Shown here one piece after another: positions 10,346 to 18,846 of a stretch of 64,000 nt of DNA. The stretch spans positions 1-64,000 of the forward strand of contig NZ_ANBB01000042.1 in assembly GCF_000341105.1 (NCBI RefSeq). Reading direction: 5' to 3'. Position numbers and translations under genes: made by a program. The stretch comes from Nocardiopsis potens DSM 45234 (GTDB taxonomy: Bacteria; Actinomycetota; Actinomycetes; Streptosporangiales; Streptosporangiaceae). The notes below the pieces were generated by a model. The model made no database searches and had not been told where the DNA came from. It worked only from the letters and a program-made list of their open reading frames with translations. Positions within the stretch are counted from its first letter, which is position 1. Each line of letters starts with the position of its first letter.

Positions 10346-10470
10346 CGCTTCCTCCCCGCGGTGATCGCTGCCCGCTTACACCTTCCAGCCTCGGGTCCCG
10401 CCCGCGGCGGCCCAAGGGGCCTTGGGGCGGGAAGAGGGGGGCGGAGGTCCCGAGGAGCGGCACCGGGGAC

Positions 10471-10485
10471 GGGACCGAAGGCGCC
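10471..10485 (+). promoter_or_regulatory. DosR/DevR-like box upstream of the hibernation factor gene
   Basis: GGGACCGAAGGCGCC matches GGGAC-N4-GGNNCC and lies 87 bases before the proposed GTG start at 10573. A weaker palindromic match, GGCCCAAGGGGCC, is at 10409-10421, nearer the divergent XRE-PNPOx gene. Confidence 0.45.
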
Positions 10486-10572
10486 CCGGAACGGGAGGGA
10501 CGGCGCTGCCCGGTGGCTTACCGGCGGAGCAGACTGGGCGCACCGGGAAGGAAGCGGGAGGAGGTGAGGACC

Positions 10573-10965
10573 GTGCGCTCTCGGGACCGCTGGGAGGATC
10601 CGCGGATCTCCGTCACCTGTCCGAGGAGCATCGGCCCGGCCGGAGCCGCGCACATCGCGGACCGGCTGGCCGGCCTGGAGCGGTGCGCCGGGCCACCGGT
10701 GCTCCGGGTGCACGCCGAGGCGGGGTACCGCGAGGTCGGCGGGTACGGCCGGCTGCTGAAGGTGGAGGCGGTCGCGGTCCTGGAGGGCGATGCGGTACAC
10801 GCCGGAGCGGAGGCGGACTCGCTGTACGCGGCGGTGGACAAGCTGTACCGCCGGCTCTGCCTGAGGCTCGCTTCCCCCTGTTCCGGGGACGGGCCCGGTG
10901 GCGGGCGGCCTCCGGGACCGGCGCGGAAGGAGCGGGGCGGCACTCTGCCCGACGGCCCGCGGTGA
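10573..10965 (+). CDS. Ribosome hibernation promoting factor (S30AE-type), short form
   Basis: This roughly 130-aa protein carries a divergent S30AE (HPF/YfiA) domain: an early beta strand, the helix GPAGAAHIADRLAGLE, strands around YGRLLKVEAVAVLEGDAVHAG, and the hallmark closing helix DSLYAAVDKLYRRL. The family binds the decoding centre of the 30S subunit and silences ribosomes in resting cells. It lacks the C-terminal dimerisation domain of long HPF. The start is uncertain: GTG 10573 sits eight bases after GGGAGGAGG, while GTG 10564 is also possible. A DosR-regulated HPF-like factor is known from mycobacteria (Rv0079/RafH), which suits its position here. Confidence 0.82.
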   Translation: MRSRDRWEDPRISVTCPRSIGPAGAAHIADRLAGLERCAGPPVLRVHAEAGYREVGGYGRLLKVEAVAVLEGDAVHAGAEADSLYAAVDKLYRRLCLRLASPCSGDGPGGGRPPGPARKERGGTLPDGPR

Positions 10966-11089
10966 ACGCGGGGCCGCTCCCTCTTCCGGAGCGGTCCGGG
11001 GGCGGAACCCCGAGGGGCGGCGGCGCGGAAGAGCGGGCGCTCCGCTCCAGGGGCGCCCGCGACCGGCCCCTCCCGGACGCCGGCGGGCG

Positions 11090-11245
11090 TCAGCCGCCCT
11101 GCTCGACGGTGGCCCTGCGCCGACCGCGCTCCCGCCGGGCGAGGCCGAAGCCGACCTCCAGGATCCCCTCCTTTCCTTGCAGGCAGGAGGCGGTGACGTC
11201 CGGGAGGAGCGCCTGCTCCTCGGCGTGCGCGAGCCTGTTCATCAT
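11090..11245 (-). CDS. Small hypothetical protein, 51 aa
   Basis: A short frame beginning MMNRLAHAEEQALLPDV and ending RRRATVEQGG. It is supported by an excellent ribosome binding site (AGGGAGGTCG directly before ATGATG at 11245). The first half is acidic and helical, the tail is basic. I recognise no family. It lies 128 bp downstream of the GH65 gene on the same strand and may be its operon tail. Confidence 0.5.
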   Translation of the reverse strand: MMNRLAHAEEQALLPDVTASCLQGKEGILEVGFGLARRERGRRRATVEQGG

Positions 11246-11373
11246 CGACCTCCCTGGCCATCGGCGGGCTTTCGCCTTCCAGTCCACCCGGCGGCTCACG
11301 GGCGCGGGCAGAGGCGGGCGCCCGGCCGCGGAAGGCCGAAGGCCACGCTCTTCCGGGACCTGCACGGGAGCGG

Positions 11374-13755
11374 TCAGCGGAGGGGGAGCTCGCACGAGGT
11401 GCACGGGGCCGCGGTGGCGCGGCGGCCTTTGAGCTCGACCGGGAACGGCGGTGCCGCGGACGGAGGCACGGACACCCGGGCGCTCTCTCCGTCCACCTCC
11501 AGACGCACGCCCCAGTGGTCCCGGTAGCGCAGTACGAAGGAGAGCACGGGCAGCTCGGCGGGGGTGAGCGGGCTGAGGTGCAGCACCCCCTCCCGCAGTT
11601 CGAGGCCGGTGTAGCAGCGGGTGAGCAGGTCTATGGTGCCCGCCATCGCCCCCAGGTGGATCCCCTCCGCGGTGGTCCCGCCCTGGGAGTCGTCGATGTC
11701 CGAGCGGAGGGCCTCGCGGAAGAAGCGCCAGGAGGCCTCCCGGTCGGTACGGGAGAGCACCCAGGCGTGCACCACTGAGCTCAACGTCGAGCCGTGGCAG
11801 GTGCGGGCCAGGTAGTACTCCACGGTGCGGGGGATCAGGCCGGGGTCGTAGGGCAGGCCGAGCCGCCTCAGCAACCCGGCCAGCTCGTCCGCGGAGAGCA
11901 GGAAGAACAGCATCAGCACATCGGCCTGCTTGGACGCCCGGTAGCGATTGCAGGAATCGCCTTCGGCCTCGAGGATCCGGTCCAGCCTCCGGATGTCGCC
12001 GTATCGGTCCCGGTAGGCGTCCCAGTCGAGTTCCGCCAGTTCCTCGTAGCCGTCGAACTGGCTGATCACCTCGTCGTGGAAGGGGACGTGCATTCTCCGG
12101 GAGAGCGTTTCGAAGCACGCCGTCTCAGCGGGGGAGAGGCCGATGGCCTCCTCCAGCGAGGTTCGGCACTGCTCCGGCAGCGCCTCCAGCGCGTCCATGG
12201 CGCGCAGCATCACCCACACCGCCATGACGTTGGTGTAGGCGTTGTCGTCCAGGCCCGGGGAGGAGCGGCCGGGCATCCCGTCGTGATACTCGTCCGGCCC
12301 CATGACGCCGCGGATCCGGTAGCGGTCCAGGGCCGAGTCGTAGACGGCCGCGTCGGCGAAGGCGCGGGCCACTTCCACCAGCAGCTCCGCGCCGAACTCG
12401 GCCAGGAAGGAGAGGTCCCCGGTCGCCTGGTGGTGCTGCCATACGTTGTAGGCGACGGCCAGGCCGACGTGCCGCTGCAGGTGCGAATGGTCGGGCAGCC
12501 ACCGCCCGGAGCGCGGGTTGAGGTGAAGCCGCTGCGACTCCTCCCGGCCGTCGCTTCCGCTCTGCCAGGGGAACAGCGCCCCCCGCAGTCCGGCGGCCCG
12601 GGCGGCCCGCCGCGCCGCCGGCAGCCGCCGCCACCGGTAGCGCAGCATCGCCCGTGCGGTCTCCGGGAAGTGCAGGTTCAGGAAGGGCAGCACGAACAGC
12701 TCGTCCCAGAACACATGGCCGCGGTACGCCTCCCCGTGCAGCCCCCGGGCGGGCACCCCGGCGTCCAGCTCTGCGGTGTGCGGTGACACCGTCTGCAGCA
12801 GGTGGAACAGGTGGAGCCGCAGGGCCTGCTGGTCCTCCTCGTCCTCGATGGCCACATCGCACGCCCGCCACAGGCGGCTCCAGGCCGCGGCGTGCCTGAG
12901 CAGCAGCGCCTCGAAGGAGCCGGCGCGGTCCGCGGCCGAGCGGGCCGCCCCCAGCGGATCGCCGATGGCCCGGTCCCGGGAGGTGTACAGGGCGACGACC
13001 TTCTCCACCGTGACCTGCCCGCCTTCCACCAGATTCATCGACAGGTCGCAACCGGCCCAGGCGGCGCGGGCGGGCGGGGCGGAGTGTACCGCCTCCGGGC
13101 CCCGGACCGCCCGGGTCCGCGCGGCGAGGGCGATCCCCACCCCCGACCCCGCGGTCGCACAGCGCAGCCAGACCGCGCCGGGGGCGCCCCCGCCTGCGCC
13201 CTCCGGCCGCAGGTGCTGCGAGGCCAGACCGCGATAGCGCGCCACTCCGGCATTGGCCGTCTCCCCGTCCAGGGCCGAGCGGACGGTCAGCCTCCCGCTC
13301 CAGTTCTCCGCCGCCAGGGTGGTCTCCAGAGCCGCCAGGTGCGGGTCGTCCATCGAGACCAGCCGCCGCTGGACCACCCGGGTGCGCCGCCCGCCGCCGT
13401 CCACGGCGAGGAAGGTCCGGGTCAGCACGCCGCGCCGCATGTCCAGCTCGGTGCGGTCCGGACCGGCCGGGTCGGGGCCGGCGCACCAGGCGCCGTCGCC
13501 GCAGCGGAAGGTCAGCGGGAGCCAGTTGGGTGCGTTGACCAGGTCCTCGTTCTCCACCCGGCGGCCGCCGACGGAGGAGACCGCGCGGTCATAGCACCCG
13601 GCGATGTAGGTGCCGGGGTAGTTCACCCCGTCGGCGCGCGCCTCAGGGGCGGCGCCGCGGGTGGCGAACAGGCCGTTGCCCAGGGTGCACAGGGCTTCGC
13701 GGGTTCCGGTGCGCCCGCCTCCGGGGCCCTCGTGCACCAGCCTCCAGCCGCTCAC
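11374..13755 (-). CDS. Glycoside hydrolase family 65 enzyme (disaccharide phosphorylase-like)
   Basis: This 793-aa protein has the GH65 plan: N-terminal beta-sandwich (about 1-270; early NGLFATRG and YPGTYIAGCYDR), linker helices, and the (alpha/alpha)6 barrel (about 310-700; HVFWDELFVLPFLN, FPWQSGSDGREE). The catalytic acid is predicted to be Glu489 in GPDEYHD, and a C-terminal beta sheet follows. The family phosphorolyses or hydrolyses alpha-glucosides such as trehalose, maltose or kojibiose. The motif HGSTLSSVVHAW occupies the phosphate-site region of phosphorylases, so phosphorolysis is likely. ATG 13755 overlaps the TGA of the beta-phosphoglucomutase gene (ATGA); the pair would yield beta-glucose 1-phosphate and convert it to glucose 6-phosphate. 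Confidence 0.93.
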   Translation of the reverse strand: MSGWRLVHEGPGGGRTGTREALCTLGNGLFATRGAAPEARADGVNYPGTYIAGCYDRAVSSVGGRRVENEDLVNAPNWLPLTFRCGDGAWCAGPDPAGPDRTELDMRRGVLTRTFLAVDGGGRRTRVVQRRLVSMDDPHLAALETTLAAENWSGRLTVRSALDGETANAGVARYRGLASQHLRPEGAGGGAPGAVWLRCATAGSGVGIALAARTRAVRGPEAVHSAPPARAAWAGCDLSMNLVEGGQVTVEKVVALYTSRDRAIGDPLGAARSAADRAGSFEALLLRHAAAWSRLWRACDVAIEDEEDQQALRLHLFHLLQTVSPHTAELDAGVPARGLHGEAYRGHVFWDELFVLPFLNLHFPETARAMLRYRWRRLPAARRAARAAGLRGALFPWQSGSDGREESQRLHLNPRSGRWLPDHSHLQRHVGLAVAYNVWQHHQATGDLSFLAEFGAELLVEVARAFADAAVYDSALDRYRIRGVMGPDEYHDGMPGRSSPGLDDNAYTNVMAVWVMLRAMDALEALPEQCRTSLEEAIGLSPAETACFETLSRRMHVPFHDEVISQFDGYEELAELDWDAYRDRYGDIRRLDRILEAEGDSCNRYRASKQADVLMLFFLLSADELAGLLRRLGLPYDPGLIPRTVEYYLARTCHGSTLSSVVHAWVLSRTDREASWRFFREALRSDIDDSQGGTTAEGIHLGAMAGTIDLLTRCYTGLELREGVLHLSPLTPAELPVLSFVLRYRDHWGVRLEVDGESARVSVPPSAAPPFPVELKGRRATAAPCTSCELPLR

Positions 13756-14492
13756 CCCGACACCCCGGAGATCTCCAGGTCACCGGGGTCGGCGACCACC
13801 GCGTGCGCGCCGCGCCGGTACAGCTCGCCCTCCCGGCCGCTCCGGTCGACCCCGATCACCAGCCTGAACCCGCCGCGAACCCCGGCCTCCACCCCGGCCA
13901 GCGAATCCTCCAGGACCGCGGTGCGGCCGGGCGGTGCGCCCAGTCGGCGGGCCGCCTCCAGGAACAGGGCGGGGTCGGGTTTGCCGGGCAGACCCAGCCG
14001 GGCCGCGTCCACACCGTCGACCCGGGCGTCGAACAGCGGCTCCGCACCGGCGGCCCTCAGTACCGCGGCGCAGTTGCGGCTCGCAGAGACGGCCGCGGTC
14101 GCGACACCCGCCTCCCGCAGCCGCCGGATCAGTGCCGCGGTGGAAGGGAACGCGGACGCCCCGTTCCTGCGCAGACGCGCCAGGAAGAGGCGGTCCTTCC
14201 TTTCGGCCAGCGACGCCGCGGTCGCGGCACCGGGGTGCGACGGATCTTCGGGGAGGGCGATGCCGCGCGAGGAGAGGAAGGCCCGTACCCCGTCCAGGCG
14301 CGCCTTGCCGTCCACGAGCTCCAAGTAGTCCTCGGGCAGCCGGAACGGCCGGTAGGGCTCCCCTGCTCCGGCGCGGGACCGGAGGAACGGGTCGAAGGCC
14401 GACTTCCAGGCCGCCGCGTGCACGGCGGCCGTGTCGGTGACCACCCCGTCGACGTCGAAGAGCACTGCCTCGATCTCGTCCAGCGGGATCAC
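13752..14492 (-). CDS. HAD-superfamily beta-phosphoglucomutase-like protein
   Basis: A 246-aa haloacid dehalogenase-fold enzyme. Motif I is LFDVDGVVTDT (nucleophile Asp about residue 13 and acid Asp two residues later), a helical cap follows (about 20-105), then motif II in VATAAVSAS, motif III Lys in GLPGKPDP, and motif IV in AVLEDSLAGVEAG. The start is GTG 14492 with AGGTGGAG close upstream. It is translationally coupled to the GH65 gene; a HAD/GH65 pair also occurs in mycobacteria (Rv3400/Rv3401). A DosR-like box on this strand lies about 97 bases upstream. Confidence 0.9.
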   Translation of the reverse strand: MIPLDEIEAVLFDVDGVVTDTAAVHAAAWKSAFDPFLRSRAGAGEPYRPFRLPEDYLELVDGKARLDGVRAFLSSRGIALPEDPSHPGAATAASLAERKDRLFLARLRRNGASAFPSTAALIRRLREAGVATAAVSASRNCAAVLRAAGAEPLFDARVDGVDAARLGLPGKPDPALFLEAARRLGAPPGRTAVLEDSLAGVEAGVRGGFRLVIGVDRSGREGELYRRGAHAVVADPGDLEISGVSG

Positions 14493-14588
14493 CGCTCCAC
14501 CTGGCGGCACGGTCCACCGCCCCTCCGTCCGGGCGGTCCGGTACCGCCCCCGCCCCCCATCACACCCCGCGCCGGCGGGCGGAGGGCA

Positions 14589-14656
14589 GGGTCTTTGGTC
14601 GCCGGGCCCGGGCCGAACGGCCGGAGCACCGGGCCCGGGCGGGGACCAACGGCGCC
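14589..14656. promoter_or_regulatory. Pair of DosR/DevR-like boxes in a divergent region
   Basis: On the minus strand, GCGACCAAAGACCC (14602-14589) lies 97 bases before the beta-phosphoglucomutase start. On the plus strand, GGGACCAACGGCGCC (14642-14656) ends 83 bases before the CBS-BON gene start at 14740. Both sit in the 247-bp divergent gap 14493-14739, which holds no gene. Each points to its nearer gene at a distance like that of the other boxes. Confidence 0.45.
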
Positions 14657-14739
14657 GGGCGGGGGACGTTCGCCGCTCGCCCCGGGCGGGTGGGCGGGGC
14701 AGCATCGGAGGACGGAGCGAGGGCACCGGGAGGCCGCCG

Positions 14740-15399
14740 ATGAGAACGGTCGCGGACTTGATGAGCACACGGGTCATCGCCGCGTCGGAGGACGCGGGGT
14801 TCAAGGAGATCGCGGTCGTGCTGAGGAACAACGGGGTCAGTGCGCTGCCGGTGGTCGACGCCGACCGGAAGGTCGTCGGGGTGGTGTCCGCCGCGGACCT
14901 GCTGCGGCGGATCGAGGCCCCGGGAACCGTCGAGGGGAGCGGGAGCGGTGCGTCGGCGCGCGATCTGATGACGACGCCCGCTGTGACCGTCACCGCGGAC
15001 GCGACCCCGGTGGAGGCGGCCGAGCGGATGCGCAGGCGGAGGGTCAAGCGCCTTCCGGTGGTCGACGGCCGAGGGCGGCTGGTCGGCCTGGTCAGCCGCT
15101 CCGACCTGCTCCGCGTCTTCTTCGTGCGGGACGACAGGATCCGCTGGCTGGTGGCCGAGGACGTGGTCCGGCGCGGATTCGGCCTTCCGGGCGTCGCCGT
15201 TTCGGTGGAGGGCGGCGTGGTGACCCTGGAAGGCGAAGTGCCCCGCAGGTCGGACATCCCGCGCCTGCTGCACGATGCCGGTCGGGTCGAGGGGGTGGTC
15301 GGGGTCCGCAGCAGGCTCGCCTATCGCAAGGACGACCTCGCGCCGCCGGCCGCACGGGAGCGGGCCGGGCGGGGCGCCCCGCCCGGCCCGCTGCGCTGA
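14740..15399 (+). CDS. CBS-pair and BON domain protein
   Basis: A 219-aa protein with two CBS motifs (about 5-58 and 73-128; VSALPVVDADRKVVGVVSAADLL and VKRLPVVDGRGRLVGLVSRSDLL) and a C-terminal BON domain (about 140-200; VSVEGGVVTLEGEV and VEGVVGVRSRLAY). The start ATG 14740 follows CCGGGAGG; the frame is open further upstream but without a ribosome binding site. It closely resembles the CBS-BON protein at 8813 and is likely a paralogue. Adenylate binding is inferred from the family. Confidence 0.9.
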   Translation: MRTVADLMSTRVIAASEDAGFKEIAVVLRNNGVSALPVVDADRKVVGVVSAADLLRRIEAPGTVEGSGSGASARDLMTTPAVTVTADATPVEAAERMRRRRVKRLPVVDGRGRLVGLVSRSDLLRVFFVRDDRIRWLVAEDVVRRGFGLPGVAVSVEGGVVTLEGEVPRRSDIPRLLHDAGRVEGVVGVRSRLAYRKDDLAPPAARERAGRGAPPGPLR

Positions 15400-15553
15400 A
15401 GGCCCGCCGGGCCGCCGGCCACCGCTGCGGCGTCCGCCGCGCTGGCCGGAACGGAGGCGCTCCGCAGGAAGAGCAGCATGAGGCGGTGCGGGAACACCGG
15501 CACCCGCTCGACCGGCCGCGGACGGCGGCAGGAGAACGGACGAGGGAGGAGCC

Positions 15554-16075
15554 ATGACGGTCCTGATCGGTTATGCCAGCGAGCACGGCTCCACCAGGGG
15601 GATCGCCGAGCGGGTCGCGCTGCGCCTCCGGGAACAGGGCATCGGAGCGGAGGCGGTCCGGCTCTCCCGGGCTCGGGAGGCCGAAGCCTACGAGGCGGCG
15701 GTCATCGGAAGCGCGGTGCACGAGGGGGCATGGCTCGAGGAGGCCGCCGATTACGCGCGGCGCAACTCGGAGGCGCTCGCCCGCCGCCCGGTCTGGCTGT
15801 ACAGCGTCGGCATGGCCGGTGCGGTCGGCGGCCGGTTCGAGGCGCTCGCCAAAGAGCCGAAACCGGTGGCCGAACTGCGGGAGCGGGTCCGCCCGAAGGG
15901 GCACCGCCTGTTCGCGGGGGCCCTCCGCCCCGGCCACCTGCCTCTCGCGGGGCGGGTGATCTACCGGCTGATGCGGGGGCGCTACGGCGACTTCCGGGAC
16001 TGGGCCGGTATCGACGCCTGGGCCGCTGCCATCGCGGTGGAACTCTCCGCAGCGGAGGGCGGCGCCCAGGTGTGA
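15554..16075 (+). CDS. Flavodoxin-domain protein (HemG-like)
   Basis: This 173-aa protein opens with MTVLIGYASEHGSTRGIAERVA, the FMN-phosphate loop of flavodoxins (T/S-x-x-G-x-T), and continues with the flavodoxin alternation of strands and helices (YEAAVIGSAVHEG, RPVWLYSVGMAG). Length and the C-terminal pattern GDFRDWAGIDAWA match the menaquinone-dependent protoporphyrinogen oxidase (HemG)-like family rather than electron-carrier flavodoxins. Start ATG follows GGGAGGAGCC. It probably acts as a cytoplasmic redox flavoprotein of the resting-state programme. It is convergent with the next CBS gene. Confidence 0.88.
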   Translation: MTVLIGYASEHGSTRGIAERVALRLREQGIGAEAVRLSRAREAEAYEAAVIGSAVHEGAWLEEAADYARRNSEALARRPVWLYSVGMAGAVGGRFEALAKEPKPVAELRERVRPKGHRLFAGALRPGHLPLAGRVIYRLMRGRYGDFRDWAGIDAWAAAIAVELSAAEGGAQV

Positions 16076-16187
16076 GGCGGGTCCGGCACGGCCCGCCCGC
16101 ATCCCGGATGCGCCGGTTCAGGGGCGGGCGCTTCGGGGCCGAAGGGTCCACGGAGCGCCCGCCCGATGCGCACCCGGCGGGGCGGAC

Positions 16188-16908
16188 TCACAGGCCGCGC
16201 CACTGCACGTACGGTGGGAGCACGTCGTCGACCTCCCACACCAGGGAGTCGCCGAGAACGGAGACCACCCCCTCGATGCGGCCGATCTGGCGCCGGAGCG
16301 AATCGGCGGTGCTCCGGCTCCGGACCGAGCCGCGCAGCGTCACCACACCGTCCTCGACGTCGGCGGTCACCTCCGCGGACCCGGAGGGGAGGGCGGAGAT
16401 CTCCTCGCCGACCTCCCTCGCGATTCCCTCGTCCGAACGGAGGAAGACACTGAGCAGGTCGCGCCGGCCCACGAGGCCCACCAGCCCCCCCGTCCTCATC
16501 GACGACGGGGAGCCGCTTCACCCCGTGCCGCTCCATGATCCGGGCGGCCTCCACGACCGACGCCGACGGCCGGACGGTGACCGCCGGCCCGCTCATCAGC
16601 TCCGCCGCGGTCATCCCCGAAGCCTTCTCGAAGGACGTCCCGGACAGCAGGCCGCCTCCGCCGATCCGGGAACGCAGCCAGGCGCGCACCGGTGACCGGT
16701 AGCCCCCTCCGTACTCCTCGCCTCCGAACTCCTCCTTGTGCAGGAGGTCCCCCTCGGTGACGACGCCGACCACCCGGCCGTCCGCGCCGGTCACCGGAAG
16801 GGCTCCCACCTCCTGCTCCAGCATGGTCTCCACGATCTCCAGGTAACCGGCGTCCTCGGCCACCGAGGAGACGTCTGCGGTCATGACGTCGCCGACCGTA
16901 CTGCGCAT
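16188..16908 (-). pseudogene. CBS-pair/BON protein gene interrupted by a frameshift in a C7 tract
   Basis: Translation from ATG 16908 (AAGGAG eight bases upstream) gives two CBS motifs (VGALPVTGADGRVVGVVTEGDLL and VKRLPVVDEDGG), then reads into an unrelated frame. The rest of the second CBS motif and a full BON domain (GLVGLVGRRDLLSVF to EGVVSVLGDSLVWEVDD) continue in another frame down to 16188. The join is a run of seven C at 16485-16491 (seven G on the coding strand); six would restore the frame. The span is 721 bases, one more than 240 codons. It may be a sequencing error, a recent null mutation or a slippage site. It follows the next CBS gene by five bases in one operon. Confidence 0.85.
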
Positions 16909-16913
16909 CGCCC

Positions 16914-17564
16914 TCACTCCTTCCGGGCGCCCGGTCCCTCCGCGGGCGCCGCCGATCCGGTCCCGGCAGAGGGAACGAGCAGGACGTCCCGCGTTCCAGG
17001 GACGGCGGCCGCGGTTGCCCGCACCGCCCCCGAGGCCCCGGCGCCGCCGATCTCCACCACGCCGCCGTGCACCGTGACCGACAAGGGGTCGGCGCCGCCG
17101 AGCGCGGCCACCACGTCGTCCCGGATGGCCCGGTCGGAGCGGAGGTAGGCCCGGGCGATGTCGCGCCGTTCCACGACCCCCACCACCCGGTCCCCGCGGA
17201 GCACCGGGACGCAGCGGACCCGCGTCTCGATCATCCGGTGGGCGAGCTCGGCGGCACCGTCGCCGTCGGCCGCGGTGATCACGGCCCGGGTCATCACGTC
17301 GGCCACGCGGCGGGGCGGCGCCTCCTTCCCGGAGGCCCGTACGCAGCGGCCGTAGGGGTCCGCGGCAGGAGCGAACAGGTCGCACAGCAGATCGATCTCG
17401 GTGACCACACCGACCAGGGCCCCGTCCGGGCCGACCACGGGGGCGCCGTCGCAGCGCCGCTCGCCCAGCAACCGGGCGGCCCGGTCCAGCGCGATGTCCT
17501 CGGTGAGCAGCACGGCAGGGGCGGACATCATCTCCGCCACCCGCATCGCCGCCGCGGGGGCCAT
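16914..17564 (-). CDS. CBS-pair protein with BON-like tail
   Basis: A 216-aa protein with paired CBS motifs (about 6-62 and 82-140; CDGAPVVGPDGALVGVVTEIDLL and VRCVPVLRGDRVVGVVERRDIA) and a shorter, degenerate BON-like segment (VTVHGGVVEIGGAGASGAV). Start ATG 17564 overlaps the stop of the preceding 58-aa gene by one base (TGATG), and its own stop is five bases before the frameshifted CBS gene, so the three form an operon. Sequence differs enough from the other CBS-BON proteins that it probably has a different partner. Confidence 0.87.
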   Translation of the reverse strand: MAPAAAMRVAEMMSAPAVLLTEDIALDRAARLLGERRCDGAPVVGPDGALVGVVTEIDLLCDLFAPAADPYGRCVRASGKEAPPRRVADVMTRAVITAADGDGAAELAHRMIETRVRCVPVLRGDRVVGVVERRDIARAYLRSDRAIRDDVVAALGGADPLSVTVHGGVVEIGGAGASGAVRATAAAVPGTRDVLLVPSAGTGSAAPAEGPGARKE

Positions 17565-17740
17565 CAGAGGCCTCCCCGTTCGGAGGAGGCGCCCTGCGGG
17601 ATCCGGGCCATGATCCGCTCCCCGGCCGCGGAGAGCAGGGCGACCTGCCTCTCCGGCCGGTGCACGTGCTCCTCGAATTCCCGCTTCTCCGCCATCGTCC
17701 GCCGGCCTTCCGGCGTCGGCTCCTCAGAGGTCCGGTGCAT
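17564..17740 (-). CDS. Small hypothetical protein, 58 aa
   Basis: The frame begins MHRTSEEPTPEGRRTM, is charged and rich in Glu/Arg, and ends RIPQGASSERGGL. ATG 17740 is preceded by GGTGAGGAGGGCGACG, a strong ribosome binding site; a second Met at residue 16 is an alternative. It overlaps the start of the next CBS gene by one base. No family recognised. A box lies about 103 bases upstream. Confidence 0.62.
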   Translation of the reverse strand: MHRTSEEPTPEGRRTMAEKREFEEHVHRPERQVALLSAAGERIMARIPQGASSERGGL

Positions 17741-17842
17741 CGTCGCCCTCCTCACCGCCTGTGGTCCCGGCGTTCCCGGTGCCCTGCATCCACTCTCGCC
17801 GCCTTGGTGCCGGGCGGACAGTGACCGGAGGCCCTTCGCCGG

Positions 17843-17879
17843 AGGACCTTCGTTCCCGGCCGGCGGGACCACGGGCGGA
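17843..17879. promoter_or_regulatory. DosR/DevR-like box(es) upstream of the CBS operon
   Basis: On the minus strand GGGAACGAAGGTCCT (17857-17843) fits GGGAC-N4-GGNCC with one change and lies 103 bases before the 58-aa gene. A plus-strand partial match, GGGACCACGGGCG, starts at 17865. The 206-bp gap 17741-17946 has no gene. Confidence 0.4.
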
Positions 17880-17946
17880 CGGGGCCTTTCCGCACGCGGC
17901 CGGGCCGGGCCGGGCGCGCCGCCGGCCCGGCCCGGACCCCCGAGGC

Positions 17947-18846
17947 TCAGCGTCCGTACTCGGCGCGGACGGCCACCACCGGGCAGGGGCTGTGCGCCAG
18001 CACCGCCTGGCTCACCGAGCCGAGCAGCAGCCCGGTGAAGCCGCCGCGGCCGCGGGTCCCCACCACGAGCAGGTCGGCGTCCTCGGCGCGGGCGCAGAGC
18101 ACCTCGGCGGCGTGGCCGGCCTCCACCGCCTCCTCCACCCGGACCCCGGGGTGGAGTTCGCGCTCGCCCGCGATCGACTCCGACAGCATCCGGCGGGCCT
18201 CCTCCTCCGCGGCCTCCACCGCAGGATCGTCCCCGGTGCGCTCGGTGGGCTCCTCCGGCGCGCCGAACCGGGCCCGGGTCGTCCTCCGGGGCACGGTGAC
18301 CGCGCGCAGCTCCGCGCCGCGCTCGGCCGCGGCCCCGAACGCCCAGGCGGCCGCGGCGCGGGCCGGCGCGGAGCCGTCCACGCCCACGGTGACCCGGCCC
18401 GCCGGCGGGCGGGGCTCCCGGTCCGGCACCACCGCCACCGGGCAGGAGCCGAACGCCAGCAGCTCCAGCGCGGTCGAGCCGATCAGCACCGCGCCGACGG
18501 TGCCCAGGCCGCGGGAGCCGACGGCGATCAGCTCGGACCGGCGGGACTCCTCCAGCAGCACCGGGGCGACGTCCCCGGTGATGTGCACCGACTCCACCTC
18601 GACCTCCGGGGCGTGCTCCCGGGCCCGCTCCTCGGCGTCGCGGGTGATCCGCCGGCCGTACTCCTCGATGTCGAAACCGGCCAGGCCGTGCGGGGTGGAG
18701 TGGTACAGCGGCCAGTCGAAGGCGTGCACGATGCGCAGTCGGCGCCCCTGCAGCCGCGCCTCTTCCACGGCCCAGTCCAGGGCCCGCATGCTCCCTCGCT
18801 TACCGTCGACCGCCGCCGCGATGGGCGCCTTCTCCTCTGCTGCCAT
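17947..18846 (-). CDS. Universal stress protein, two Usp domains
   Basis: A 299-aa tandem Usp protein. Domain 1 starts PIAAAVDGKRGS and ends VGSRGLGTVGAVLIGSTA; domain 2 starts VTVGVDGSAPAR and ends VGTRGRGGFTGLLLGSVS, so both ATP-binding loops look intact. A 40-residue acidic insert (about 190-230) lies in the second domain. The ATG follows GGAGG. It is the third double Usp in the island and lies between the CBS operon and the DevR-like gene, all on the minus strand. Confidence 0.93.
   Translation of the reverse strand: MAAEEKAPIAAAVDGKRGSMRALDWAVEEARLQGRRLRIVHAFDWPLYHSTPHGLAGFDIEEYGRRITRDAEERAREHAPEVEVESVHITGDVAPVLLEESRRSELIAVGSRGLGTVGAVLIGSTALELLAFGSCPVAVVPDREPRPPAGRVTVGVDGSAPARAAAAWAFGAAAERGAELRAVTVPRRTTRARFGAPEEPTERTGDDPAVEAAEEEARRMLSESIAGERELHPGVRVEEAVEAGHAAEVLCARAEDADLLVVGTRGRGGFTGLLLGSVSQAVLAHSPCPVVAVRAEYGR

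Noticed and set aside
12802-14328. 508-codon plus-strand frame across the GH65/HAD genes
   Set aside because: Antisense shadow with low-complexity composition; the minus-strand genes carry catalytic motifs and coupled starts.
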